A stretch of DNA of 64,000 nt from positions 186,001 to 250,000 of the forward strand of contig JAJGBQ010000004.1 in assembly GCA_022457065.1 (NCBI GenBank), in the 5' to 3' direction. Within the stretch, counting starts at the first letter, position 1. Each line of letters opens with the position of its first letter. The translations under genes were made by a program, and so were the position numbers. The stretch is from Curvularia sp. ZM96 (Eukaryota > Ascomycota > Dothideomycetes > Pleosporales > Pleosporaceae). This document shows, piece after piece, positions 53,301 to 64,000 of the stretch. The notes under the pieces are model-generated. The model was not told where the DNA came from, made no database searches, and saw only the letters and a list, made by a program, of their open reading frames with translations.

Positions 53301-56300
53301 AAGACAAGACGTGATATCAAGACATGTATGGCACAAAGTGCAAACGACAGATAAGAATGAGATATTTCGGCTCAAACGCTGGAATGCGTGGCTACAATAA
53401 CACGAGACAGGCTAAGTACATAATATGAACTTGTTCAGCACCATGCATTGATCCGGGTCTCCGGGTCCGGCTGCCGCGGAGCAAAAATATACGTACGTCT
53501 CTTCAGATGCAATGACGCCTCTGATTAATTGGAAGGACACCCAGCTAGTACAATTAGTTGTTGCCAATCGTGCTTAAGCCTGTCCACCGCTCGGCCCGTC
53601 TGCGAACCTGATGGGAGTTTAGACAAGAATGTCGAACTACGTAAGCCAATCCCCCCACGAATGAACCGTAAAGCCACTCAGATTTAACTAGAAATGGCAC
53701 GATATCGCGAGATTACATGGCATCCTAGCGTTTACTTTTTCTGCAAGATACGTCACCAGAAGAGAAGAGACTGGGTATTCATCTCATGATGTCGTTGTGA
53801 GTCAACACAAGCAATGGCCAATGGTACACGAGAACAGTCACATGAAATACTCGAAGTTACAGAAAAATTGTTGACTTGACGGCTGTTATCGCGCTTACCG
53901 ACCCACGATTTATAGCCCCTCACATCTACTTACATGCTCCACAAGCCTGCATGCTGGGCCCGATACCGCGGCTCCAGGTACGTGGCGGCGCATTAACCGG
54001 TCACCTATGCGCAACTCCATGTATGCAGAAAGCTGCTGACTGCTAAAAACAACCAATAAAGTCAGATGTGCGATCGACGCTACGAGCCGTGGTCTTCAAA
54101 TCGATATGCAAGTTGGGCCGCAATAACCATATCTACAAGTCTCGGTGGGTATTGAAGGGGCTTTGACTGTCTATGGATAGTTGAAGTCGCATGATCAGAA
54201 GATCTTGGTGCTGCATGGAGAAAAATCCCGAAAGTTTATGCATGTGTAGAGGCCCATGCGGACGTGTAATGCAAGTGCCCTGTTGGACTAAGCAAAAAAA
54301 ACTTAACGTCACTTTTCGTACAATCACGATACGTTGGACTAGTAGACACAATTTGATTGCTCGAACTACTTTACCACGTGTATGCACCCTGATGGAACTC
54401 AAGTTCTGCTGGGCAAGTATTGACATGGATTTTTGCACTCCTCTCCCTTGTGCGCATTTACATATGCACGCAATTGCATGTCACATCGCATTACTCCACT
54501 TTATATGCGCCGACGACATTGTTTATGTTATTTACTTGGGCCTAGAACTTAGAAAGGCGACCGGTGATTATGCAAAAATGGGTCGCCGGTCAATCGCCAG
54601 TTGCAGAAGCGTGGTGTCGCAAACCGACAACTTCCAAGTAAAATGGGTGGGGAAAAACGCAAAAGTACTCACATGTTCACCCACTATTCGGCCCCGTCGG
54701 AGATCCTTCATGCACGGAGTTCTTACCGCACAAGCGCATGACAGAAATGTTCTAGACTTCTGTTTTATGCAACTGTGTACGCTCAAGACTAGCCTCGTCA
54801 ACATGTGTTGTTTCTAGCCATGAACATCTGATGGGTTTTCTTGGCTAGGCACCCTCCCTCGTAATTCATGTAAGAACTAGAGAGCCGTACCGTTTCCCGA
54901 TGCCGACGGGAAAGCCCAGGTGTGGATGGAACGGCCGCGGCCCGTAACCGGTGTGGCAAGTGAACATACACGTACTTTGATAACGCTTTATTGGAATAGA
55001 CTAACAGTGTTTATATTTGGCCAATCATCTCGTGTATGTGAATTAGATAATGTGATAGGTCAGCCACATAGTTCAAAGCGACATTGATTCTGTCCGTCAA
55101 AGGTACATATGCCAGATCTTGCATGGCCAATTAACATTACAATACAGATATAGATGGCATCATCACAAAGCCCAGTCTTCCTTAGCTAATATGCACAACG
55201 TCGGCAGAGCAAATAGGAGCATTGTTTCATCGGTGTCTCCCCTGCAAGCCATAGTTAGTGGAGTTTGTTCGCCCCAAGCGAGAAGTAACGGCCCTCGAAT
55301 TACGGGAATTCCGCGTTAGTCGAGTCCTAGGGCCAAGGCTGAATGCATCGGTTACACAACATGACAACTGCCGGGTTAAGCGTAAGCCGCCTCTACCGCC
55401 ACCCAACGGGATCATGGTATCCCGAGTTGTAGAGCCAGACTTCGGTATGCCGACGTGAGATGTCGCCCAGACTCGGCAAAATTGACCAGTGGGGTTCGAG
55501 ATGGCGGAATGTCGGTGTGTTGTAGGATTATATCGGGTGGTTAGGCTCCAGCCGAGAGCAACCGCCCATCAGACCAGACGTCAGGCTTCCCTTACTACAC
55601 AGAAGTAAGACTGATACCTCCTTTCTTCTGTATGTCCGTATTTGGAATGCTCCGTCACCAGAGAATTCGGTTAGAGCATGTTGTGTTTTTTAAATCATTG
55701 CTGGCTGTGTAATTCATGGGTATATAAAGAACTAACACACATACGGAAACTTGCGCGTACCATACTCTATATATGCGCCGAGGCCGGAACTAACAGGAAG
55801 AATAAACCTATCCAACGAAACGATGGAAGAAAAGAGGAAAGAAAACTCAACTGTTACGCAACAACAACGCGTAACTCATCAGGCCCAAAAGAGAAAGCTG
55901 GGCCGCTCTTACAAAATCTATACATGCAAGTATCCATTTTTGCATGCATAACCCTCCATATCAGATGAATAATTGTGAAATGCTTGCTGATAAGACGTGC
56001 TCACTTTTGTCCAATCGCTGAACTGCTAGTGGACTAAATAGTTGAGGCATATTTGCGTAAAGAGTCGTGTACAAAGAAATATTACTAGTTGGCTGTAATA
56101 GCCGCAGAAAGCGCGCAAAGCCCTGTTCCACACAAGATAAGTGGTCCGAGTAATGGGGTTTGTGAGTGCCAGGGTTACTCCAGGTTGTTGGGAATGTGCA
56201 AACGACTCGCGGAGCAGACGGGTCGTAGTTAACGGGGTATATGTCGAAATGGAGTGCGGAGGAAGACTGCGCAAAAGTGCGTATCAGGAGAGGAATCCAG

Positions 56301-56304
56301 TGGT
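50342..56304. other. Gene-poor region of about 6 kb
   Basis: No intact gene recognised. Composition is mixed and often AT-rich. A reverse-strand series of short, shifted frames at 52601-53292 might be a decayed multi-exon gene (see findings). The longest forward frame (54191-54817, 208 codons) is rich in Cys, His and Arg with no domain and looks like chance. A CT microsatellite sits at 51609-51622. I found no terminal repeats, transposase or reverse-transcriptase motif. Confidence 0.4.
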
Positions 56305-57375
56305 CTATTCCCCTTTTCTGTTAATGGCTTTGAGCTCAACCTCACTGTCATTTCGTCAGCATTTCTGATTCGATGTTCCTGATGCCCTGCCGTGTTGACC
56401 GACATGGGTGGAGGGACGGGAGGTGAGCTGTGCGTTGGTCAAGCGAACTAGGCGTTCAGCAAACACAACAGAGACATGTGCTGGTCGCGGTGACTCTTCC
56501 GGAAATCATAGAAAAAATGTTGAGAACTTACAAGATCAGTTTTGCATCTGCGGGGATATGCCCAGGGAAGCCACTGTGTTCAGGATGGTCAGCAGTCGAT
56601 TCAGGGCGATATGTTAAAAGTTGCTGACATCCATATCATGGCAGGCTGTTGGTTACATTGGCAGATTCATTTGAGACACAGAAGTGATCCAAAGTTGAGA
56701 CTTGGTGAAGATTCAAAGCCTCATGACCAGTAGTGACCGCTTCTCTCGTCACAAGCTCGTCGCCAAATAGGATCGTGATCGTAAGGTAGGAGACTTTCTG
56801 GTTCAACTTACCGAGAGCCATAAGCATAGTCACTGTGTCACAATAATGTTAGCAAAAGCAAATTACAGGTGAGAATACGTGCAACGGAGAAGGCCGCTTA
56901 CGATGTAATTGTCAGGATTGCTACCTCACCCAACGACATGGGTGGAACATCCTCGGACCCAAGGATACCCTCATCCCAACCTGCACGTTGGCATTAGTAG
57001 ATATTCGTACGTCTGGCGCGGCAACCGGAAAATGTGAAATATGCTGGGTGGAAGGGAGGCGCATACCTCGGATGACACGGCCTGCGCCAATTAGGGTTGT
57101 CAGGTCGCCCCGTCCTAAGGATGTGTCGAACCTAGTATACGGTTAGTAGGATGATCATGTCTACGTGAAGGAGTATGCATTGTTCATAGACTTACTGTGT
57201 TCCCTTGTTGTCTGGTGCATCTTCATCGTACAGCCATCCTGTATCTTGAGTCAGATTCCGTGGTTGGGATGAGAATGTTAGTAACTATACCGGTGTACTC
57301 AACACAAATCTCATCGTGCTTCTTAGGAAAGTCTGTGCCATTGCCTGGTCTTGTAACAATCTTTTCGACGCCCAT
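56305..57375 (-). CDS. FKBP-type peptidyl-prolyl cis-trans isomerase
   Basis: Seven small exons on the reverse strand: 57375-57291, 57238-57196, 57131-57067, 56980-56902, 56832-56812, 56573-56532 and 56344-56305, giving 124 residues. All junctions have GT/AG ends and keep frame. The product reads as one FKBP domain: MGVEKIVTRPGNGTDFPKK, ICVEYTGWLYDEDAPDNKG, TQFDTSLGRGDLTTLIGAGR, VIRGWDEGILGSEDVPPMSL, GEVAILTITSDYAYGSRGFP, then AKLIFEVELKAINRKGE. The pocket residues known for FKBP12 are present (Tyr in EYTG, Phe-Asp in FDTS, Val-Ile-x-x-Trp, Tyr in YAYG). It should catalyse prolyl isomerisation and could bind FK506 or rapamycin. Introns 5 and 6 (238 and 187 nt) are the longest assigned in the window. 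No single exon exceeds 85 nt, so the gene is invisible to a simple ORF search. Confidence 0.9.
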
Positions 57376-59546
57376 GTTGGAGAAGGTTGGAATATGTTCG
57401 TGTGCTGCGTTCAAAGCCAAAAGTATATTGAAGACGCAACTACTAGGATAAGATAAAGACTTTTCTTTTGGTGAAGGGCGAGCAAAAGGACAAAGAGATG
57501 TGAAGGTATGCGAAATGGAGAGGTGTGGTAGGGAGAGGAAAATCTGGAGGTTTTAATAGCAGGCGCAAGGCGTGGTGCTTTGAGCGAAGTGCTCCGTGTA
57601 TGCTTTGGCAAAAGCTTAGGGTTCAATGAATGGTCTTTGCTTCGACAAGAAAAAAGCAGTCCGGGGGTTTGCTGCAAAGCTCTAGGATGAATTGGTCTGA
57701 TCTGATCCGCCAGGCATGTCCCTTAGCCCCCCTTTGCATACGCACCCGTTCCACAGCTCCGGCTCGCAGGCAAATTGTGGACTACGAACCACAGCCGCCA
57801 TCAGAACCTGACCGTCTCCCGGGGAATGCTACCCGACGCTCAGGCCGTTTGGAATGTCAGAAGTAAGGTTGGTCTAGCCCTTTGAATCCGTTCGTCATCT
57901 GCAACATCCTAGCTGACACGCGATGGGGGCTCCACATCTAACATGGTCAAAGGATTGTACCCGTTCTGAACTTTCCCGCGACTACCGAGCAACATGACGG
58001 CTTGCAACACCGCCTTGCGCCTTGCGCCGATGCAGCCAACTTTGCCACTGCGAGACAAAAAAACAACGACAAAGGATTTCGTCAGGATCAATCTTGGCAA
58101 TTTGTGGAACGAACAATGGCTTCGAGGGTGTAACTAAGCACAGTAGTGGCACCAAAACGAAGCAAGGTGGGGCAAAGGGAAGTGGGGGCGCAAGGCTACA
58201 TTGACAAAGTCCGCGAAGTGCGGTGACTGTCACTACTGTACGGTACCAACATGGCCTTCGTCGCGGTGGATGGATGCACGGCACTACTATAGAGTAAAAC
58301 CTTAATCTCGCATGGAGAAACGGACGAATGCGTAACTTGGCCGAGCCTCTACCTCGTTAGAAGTCGCAAGCCTTGGACAAAAAGGAAAAGCGCCTATGAA
58401 CGCCGTGAGGCTTGGTCTTGTCGAATGAGCTGACGGGAGTTGTATACGATTTGATTCGGTAGCCCTCTCAAATCAGCACGAGCCTATGTAGGGGCGTGGT
58501 ACTTTGTGATTGCTCGTGCTCGAAAGTAGTAATGAGCGACCATGGAGTAGATTCAGAATGGACAAGGGCAATATGCACACAGAGAAATGCAAGATCGTTT
58601 GCTAAAGATGCAATGTTCGGTCCTTTACGAACAACTGGCTGTATTATGCGTGACAGGCTGGAGACATGCCCCTCATGGGCTCACGAACCCAGCGTTCGTT
58701 CCTCAGTCTAGCTGACCTGCAGTCTCACACACACACAATGGCTCATCGTCATCGTCGAAGCGACAATCCCTCGAAAACTCCTTCTTCGGACCGTGAAGCC
58801 AAGGGGGCCCAACAAACCCTAATCGCATTTCGGCTTCCATGTCTTGAACGATTTGCCAATCACAGTAGAAGCGGCAGCACATCCGCCTGCCGTACAGTGC
58901 TAGACCCACTCGGGGAACAATTATGTTTGTAGCGTCTGGCGTTGTAAAACAGCCAAATGCGGAGCAGCGGGTTATCGTGCTTCTCGCGGCAAACGCGAAA
59001 TTCACATCCCTGAACGAAAAAAAAGCAAGGCACGGGTGGCGTGGGGCTAGAGAACAAATGCCATAGCATTACACGTGGTTTTTTCGACCGTGCCGTAGCC
59101 ATAGCCCCTTCAGCCCGCCTTCTACTCTTCGGTGAAGACGATCTTGAGCCCTGTGCGCTGAACCGGGAGCCCAACGAGGCGGTCCGGGAGCATTCCGCTC
59201 TTCGCATTGGCTAGGCCGACTGCGCTTGCAGAGGCGGCTGAGTCGTGGAGAAGTGATCACCCCCACGCATATGGAGTGCAGCATCGTGAAAAATGGCACG
59301 TGGCTAAACTCTGGCCATGTTATAGATGCTAAACCACTTATAGCTGGCGATAGGAGCGCGGGCAAATTGTTCTTCTCATTCATGTCCAATAGAAGGCGGC
59401 GCGTTACATGTAGGTACCCTAAACCACCGTTGGACCAGGCTCCACAGTGCTATTGCTCCGGTCGTAAGACCCGACAACGTTCAGCAGGGAGTTTAGCAGG
59501 GAGTTCGTCAGCGGCGCACCAAGGTCAGGCCATGACGAAAACAATA
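57376..59546. other. Intergenic region of about 2.2 kb
   Basis: Promoter side of the FKBP gene on the left and 3' side of the histidinol-phosphatase gene on the right. Short frames on both strands only. No motif found. Confidence 0.45.
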
Positions 59547-60515
59547 TCAGTCCAGGTTCCCCCAAAACGGCAGCTGTACCAGGTCGGTCAAAGCAATGCT
59601 AGAAACGCGGCCATGTTTGCCTTGGCCGGCGCGTTCAACGTAATGCATCCGGTCGATTCCTACTGTCTTGACGAATTCCAGAAGCCGCGCATAGTTCGTA
59701 CCGATGTGATCGATTCCATGGCTGTCGTCAGACATGACGAAACCGCCTCCCATGCGAAGGAACATCTAGTGACACAAGTCAGTACATTCGGGGGCCGAGC
59801 TCGGGCAGATGGCGGTGTGACTGACCTGACATATTGGCAAGCACGGGTACGGCTCGGTCAAACCTTTGCGCAACCCGGCAGAGTTGAGTTCGAGTAGACC
59901 GCCATATGAGGCAATGAATTCCAGGTTACGCTGTATCTTTTCCCAAACACCAGCCATGCCCTTGAAACCATCGTCGCGGTGGTCACTCAGCAGACGGATC
60001 AGATCCAGGTGGCCGACGACAGCTGGCCGCAGCTCCTGCAGCATCTCGAATTGAGCATCAAAATAATCTTCAAACAGCCTCTCGTCTGTTCCGCCTGCCT
60101 TTTCCCTAGCCTGTTCGTACATTGTGCGATCGAAGTCGATTGGTATCGTATGCACATGATGGACAGAGCCCATGAAAAAGTCAAATGTGTATTTATCGAG
60201 GATACCCCGGATGAGCTCTAGGGTCGAGGGACGAATCCATTCGGTCTCAAAGCCAATGAGGATCTGCATCTGGCCCGAATACGCATCCCTTAGTCGATGT
60301 GCTTCGACAATGAAGTCGTCGAACATTTTGGCGAGGCTTTCAACAGTATACGAGTCAGCCTCTCCAGGATAAAAGTCTTCGATTGGCCTGGGTATATGCT
60401 CTGTGAGCGCAAAGGAATGGAAGCCTTTGGCTATCGCCGCCTGGATGACTTGTTCAAGCGTGTCCTTGGCATGGCTGCAGAACTGTCCTGAGTGGCTATG
60501 GTGTGAGTATGGCAT
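59547..60515 (-). CDS. his2: Histidinol-phosphatase, PHP family
   Basis: Two exons on the reverse strand, 60515-59826 and 59765-59547, give 302 residues. The 60-nt intron (GTCAGT donor, CACTAG acceptor) carries an in-frame stop, so splicing is needed for the full protein. The PHP metal-binding residues are in place: MPYSHHSHSGQFCSHAKDTL, FALTEHIPRP, LIGFETEWI, FFMGSVHHVHTIPID, VVGHLDLIRL, and GGGFVMSDDSHGIDHIG. The enzyme removes phosphate from L-histidinol phosphate, the eighth step of histidine synthesis, in the cytosol. Length is slightly below yeast His2. The neighbours are unrelated to histidine synthesis, as usual in fungi. Confidence 0.92.
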
Positions 60516-61394
60516 GTTGGCTTTGCGGGTTGCAGTATGGGTGGTTGTAGAGCTTTGGATTGCCGCCAGAAGCGTGTTAAGAAATCCCGAGATGACTCAA
60601 GTCCAACACCAAAGGGAGTTGTCCTGATAACGTTAGAAACTGCGCAACATTCGTTCGCTGTGGCAGACGATCTGATATAGGGATTCTATAGTTTTGCCGC
60701 TATCTGTCACTCGCATCTCTGCCCGCATGCAGTTGCAGTCGCGAATAAGAGCGTGGTGTAATCCTTCAACGCCGATTGGTTAGTTCTGTTCGGCATAGTG
60801 GACTGAATTCACTCCGAGGTTCCTGACTACCGTGCCGCCTCATTTTCTTGTACCGGCATCTTACACTGCAGAGTGGATGATAGAGCGACAAGGTCGTTAG
60901 AGGATCTCCTTCAGCTACCACGGTACAGGAAAGTGAGATGAAGCAGCACTACAGAGAGCTAATCAAACTCAGATCACCTCGCTATGCTTAGTACATCACG
61001 TCCTGGCACCTAGAGTATACTTTCGAGGCTATTACATCTTATTAAAAAACATTCAAATATCGTGGCGGCATATCTGGATTGATTCGGATGCCGTTGAAAA
61101 GTGACATTTGCATCAGTCAACATTCCGGTTCATAGGATTCGTCAAACAGATATTAGCCAGAGCAGCTAGAAATATCGAGAGATAGAAAAGAGGCATCTAG
61201 AGGTTTAGAAACTTTCGCTTCCTTTGGGAAAAGACCAGACATACGACAAGAAGAAGCGGCCGTTTTCTCACAACCGTATTTATCACAGTCACCATCACTA
61301 CACGACTGGCACACCACGAGCAGCCATCAGTTCTTCTCACAATACCACAATTCCAAACCAAGAGCCTGCACATAGAAAGAAAAAAGAAGCCAAA
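60516..61394. other. Divergent intergenic region between his2 and the GGCT-like gene
   Basis: About 880 bp without a gene. A frame open from 61224 leads into the next gene in phase but its extra 57 residues (Lys/His/Thr-rich) are not part of the domain, so they are counted as leader. Confidence 0.5.
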
Positions 61395-62093
61395 ATGACC
61401 ATCTCCAATAAACAAACCCTCTACTTCGGCTACGGCTCCAACCTCTGGCTCCACCAAATGTCCACCCGCTGCCCGGAATCCACGTACCTAGGCATCGCCC
61501 GCCTCAACGGCTACAAATGGCTCATCAACGACCGCGGCTACGCAAACGTGGTGGAAGTCTCTTCCTCTCCTTCCACCACCACCACCGCCAACAACAATAA
61601 CGCCAGTACCTCAAAACCAGCAACCCCCCACGTTTACGGCCTCGTCTACTCCCTCTCCCCAACCGACGAAGCGCGACTAGACAAGAACGAAGGCGTGCCC
61701 GTCGCATACACAAAGGAACATCTACCCTGTGACTTTTGGTCCGTTGATTCTACTTCTACCTCTTCTTCGTCTTCGTATCCCCGGAAAATCGACACCACCC
61801 ACCCGCCCAACGAAACCGACAAACCACTCCTCGTCTACATTGACCGCAAGCGCACGGCGCCGTCGGTCCCAAGACAAGAATACGTGTACCGCATGAACCG
61901 AGGGATTGAGGATGCGCTCAGGTGTGGGGTGCCGGAGGAATATGTCAGGGATGTGATGAGGGTGTATATACCGTCTGATGATGATGATGATGAGGATGAG
62001 GGAAAAGGAGAGGGGGGTGCGAGAGAGAAGATGGCAGAGTATGCGAAGAAACAAGCGGCAGCGTTTAGGGATGAGAGTGGTGTGATTGAGTAG
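61395..62093 (+). CDS. Gamma-glutamylcyclotransferase-like (GGCT/AIG2 fold) protein
   Basis: One exon of 232 residues from the ATG at 61395 (AAAATGACC). The N terminus has the GGCT fold signature YFGYGSNLWLHQMSTRCP at residues 10-27, where YGSN forms the substrate loop. GIARLNGYKWLINDRGYANV and VYGLVYSLSPTDEARLDKNE follow, with Glu99 in NEGVPVAYTK at the place of the catalytic acid. Low-complexity Ser/Thr/Asn inserts at about 56-76 and 116-128, and an acidic DDDDDEDEG stretch near 198, interrupt the domain loops. Such enzymes release 5-oxoproline from gamma-glutamyl peptides and act in glutathione turnover. The exact substrate is open, since the fold also covers other cyclotransferases. No signal peptide, so probably cytosolic. 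Confidence 0.87.
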   Translation: MTISNKQTLYFGYGSNLWLHQMSTRCPESTYLGIARLNGYKWLINDRGYANVVEVSSSPSTTTTANNNNASTSKPATPHVYGLVYSLSPTDEARLDKNEGVPVAYTKEHLPCDFWSVDSTSTSSSSSYPRKIDTTHPPNETDKPLLVYIDRKRTAPSVPRQEYVYRMNRGIEDALRCGVPEEYVRDVMRVYIPSDDDDDEDEGKGEGGAREKMAEYAKKQAAAFRDESGVIE

Positions 62094-62499
62094 GGGATAG
62101 ACTCGTTTTTTCTGGAGATAGAAGAGGAAAAGTCAATAGAGCAATCGATAAAACAAATCTTCTAGAGAAGCGCTGGAGATTGTTGAGACACGCCGTGACG
62201 TAGTGTATTCTCGCAAGGAAACATACCCAGGCAGTACCAGTAGCCAAATCTTCTTAATACCAGACTATCACTCACTCGACTACCAAAAAATTTGATCTGA
62301 GAAAAGCCAGTGACACAGTCATGCCTAGACAATCCCTCAAACAACTGTATATTCATCCACTGCCTACACCAAAGCCACAATATAATGCTCATCCACACCC
62401 TCCTTCACCCTTCACGACAGTCTCTGGATAAAAGACACTCTACAACTCCTCGCGTGCCCTACGGTAGCTAGCCTGTCACCACAACGCATCAGTTGGGCC
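62094..62499. other. Convergent 3' flanks of the GGCT-like and BAR genes
   Basis: About 400 bp, AT-rich on the left. No gene seen. Confidence 0.5.
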
Positions 62500-63744
62500 C
62501 TAAAAGTCAGACGACTGATGTCTACGCACCTCCTGTTCAACCTGCAGTTGTTCGACAACGGGAGCCAGCTCCGACAGGATCTCGTACGCCTTCTTGTGGT
62601 ACTCGAGTTGGGCAGCGATGAGGTCGGCGAGGTTGCGGAGAGGCTCGGGAGTATCGAGAACCTTATCACAAAAAGTTAGCATACCAATTCATGGTCAACG
62701 AGAATCCCTCCTCCTCAACGTACATTCTTCATGACACCAACGGCCTCCTCAGTCTGGCCGACAAACTCGTCCTCGGCCTGCTCAATCTTGGCTCTGGCCT
62801 CCTCGCTCAAATCGTCGTCCATGTTGTCCTTCTTCGGGGGCTGGCCAGGCAGCGTGAAAGCCGGACCCCTGGCAGCGGCTTTGGTGGCATCGAGCGTCAA
62901 CCGTGAGTTTTCAACCGCCTTGCGGGCACGTGTAGCAAACTGGATGTTAGTGTTAAGAGTAGTGCTCCAGCCAGAAAGGAAGCGGCTCTGGATCTGAGCA
63001 TCTTGTGCCAGGCGTGCCTCGCCAACCTTCTCGCTGGCAATGGCATACTTCTCGAGAGCAGTAGCAAGCGGGTCCTCGCCTGACGATGTTTGCTCAGATG
63101 TGAGCATGTGCGAGGCATTGAGAGCAGCGCGGGCAACGGCATGGCTGAAAGTCTTGGGCTGGGGCTTTGCAGAAGGAGGGGCAGTAAGGGCAGCCTGGGC
63201 TTCGGCGGGAGAGGTAGCGCTTGAAAGGAGGTTGACCTTTTCAGCAACGGTGCGGCCGAGGTCGTTAAAGGACTCGCGGATGTTGGCTGGGTAGTCGTAG
63301 GCTTCGTTGGCGTATTGTGAGCTAGACAGTCAGATAAGGCTACGGAGCAGGGTGCGGCGGGCCATACGTGACCTGGAGCATGGTCGTGTGCACCTTTTTC
63401 AGCGCATCGACCCGCTTCTCAAGCTCAATGTAGTCCGGGGGAAGTTGAGTCTGTCATAGCCCCGTGTTAATTGTGCCCTATCTGCGGTTCGTTCGTACGC
63501 TCCCATGGTACAACGAGGGACTGTATGGGGAGACTGCGCACCTTGTCCTCGACATTGCCAACCTGCTCCTTGACATACTGCTGTGTCCTGGCAGCCCAGG
63601 GGGTAAAGGTGGCGCTGTAGCAACCGTGTCAGCCTGGGTGTTCGTATGCTGTGCCCGCGGGACCAAGCCAGCGTTGGCGGGGTGTCCTGGGTGTGCCTAC
63701 GAAATGTTCTTTCCGAACGCCGAGATCTTGCCGAGGTTTTCCAT
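62500..63744 (-). CDS. BAR-domain protein, Gvp36-like
   Basis: Five exons on the reverse strand: 63744-63701, 63614-63542, 63450-63368, 63321-62724 and 62661-62500, giving 319 residues. Introns are 86, 91, 46 and 62 nt. The start MENLGKISAFGKNIS, then FTPWAARTQQYVKEQVGNVE, TQLPPDYIELEKRVDALKKV and SQYANEAYDYPANIRESFND fit the fungal Gvp36-type BAR family. A helical part follows (SRFLSGWSTTLNTNIQFATR, RARKAVENSRLTLDATKAAA) with an acidic DDDLSEEARAKIEQAEDEF helix and the last arm LIAAQLEYHKKAYEILSELA. BAR dimers bend and sense membranes; yeast Gvp36 sits on Golgi vesicles and affects endocytosis and vacuole shape. Length is close to yeast Gvp36 (326). The last nine residues (VRRHQSSDF) are uncertain because of a splice-like 30-nt stretch. 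Confidence 0.9.
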
Positions 63745-64000
63745 TGCAGTACGGTGGATTTGGCGTGTATCGAGACTGTGATGGTGGTTGCTCTCGAGGG
63801 TGGGGCGTGGCTGTTGGTCGTGCTCTGGCGACTTTCATGTGTCGCTCCGCCGTTGCTGTCAGGGCGGCGCATGAGCCCTGCATTGCGCTAGTCCCGTTTG
63901 GGGCCACTGTGATTCTCCGCGTTGCGCTGGCCTCATGCTCCGGATGGTGCATTTGTTCCTTGATCAGGCACAGCAAAAGCTTGTTTTTCTCGCTTGGCAC
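63745..64000. other. Upstream region of the BAR gene, to window end
   Basis: Non-coding on present evidence. Frames on both strands here have no motif. Confidence 0.45.

Noticed and set aside
54191..54817. A 208-codon frame in the gene-poor region
   Set aside because: Composition is unusual (Cys, His, Arg, Met), there is no recognisable domain, and a reverse frame of similar quality overlaps it.

Overview
This window looks like nuclear DNA of a filamentous ascomycete. Genes are compact and carry short introns (most 46-119 nt) with GT/AG ends and CTAAC or CTGAC-like branch sites. The content is fungal: a HET-domain gene, a Msb2-type signalling mucin, a tandem DUF3433 membrane protein, a BYS1-like secreted protein, and intron-containing orthologues of yeast secretory and mitochondrial genes. 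Protein style suggests Dothideomycetes, probably Pleosporales; that placement is inference. Exon joins were worked out by hand from reading frame, splice signals and remembered family conservation, with no transcript or database support.

Left part (1-25.5 kb): a truncated HET-domain gene (-), a GNAT acetyltransferase (+), a ThrE/Prm10-like membrane protein (+), about 6 kb without a recognisable gene, a small AP-1/Yap-type bZIP regulator (+), about 3.3 kb without genes, a secreted PAN/apple-like candidate (-), a lipocalin-like protein (+), about 4 kb of upstream DNA, and the 1337-residue mucin sensor Msb2 (+) with a 57-bp tandem repeat.

Middle part (26.5-47.6 kb) is gene-dense and mostly housekeeping: Sec27 (COPI beta-prime, nine exons including a 6-nt micro-exon), Msp1 (-) and Tim21 (+) head to head, a small cysteine-rich secreted protein (-), the ER SNARE Ufe1 (+), aspartate aminotransferase (+), a Copia-Gag-like single-exon gene (-), a tRNA-Ser(AGA), the holo-ACP synthase Ppt2 (+), and a 1451-residue tandem DUF3433 protein (+). 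Sec27 and Ufe1 both serve Golgi-ER retrieval. Msp1 and Tim21 both act at mitochondrial membranes.

Right part (47.6-64 kb): a BYS1-like secreted protein (-), about 6 kb of gene-poor DNA that may hold a decayed gene, a seven-exon FKBP-type prolyl isomerase (-), histidinol-phosphatase (-), a gamma-glutamylcyclotransferase-like protein (+), and a Gvp36-like BAR protein (-) ending just inside the window. No CRISPR array, bacterial operon, rRNA gene or intact transposon was seen. The most interesting items are the isolated Gag-like gene about 0.9 kb upstream of a tRNA, the sec27 micro-exon, the Msb2 repeat array, the FKBP gene built of tiny exons, and two introns that can be retained without breaking the frame.
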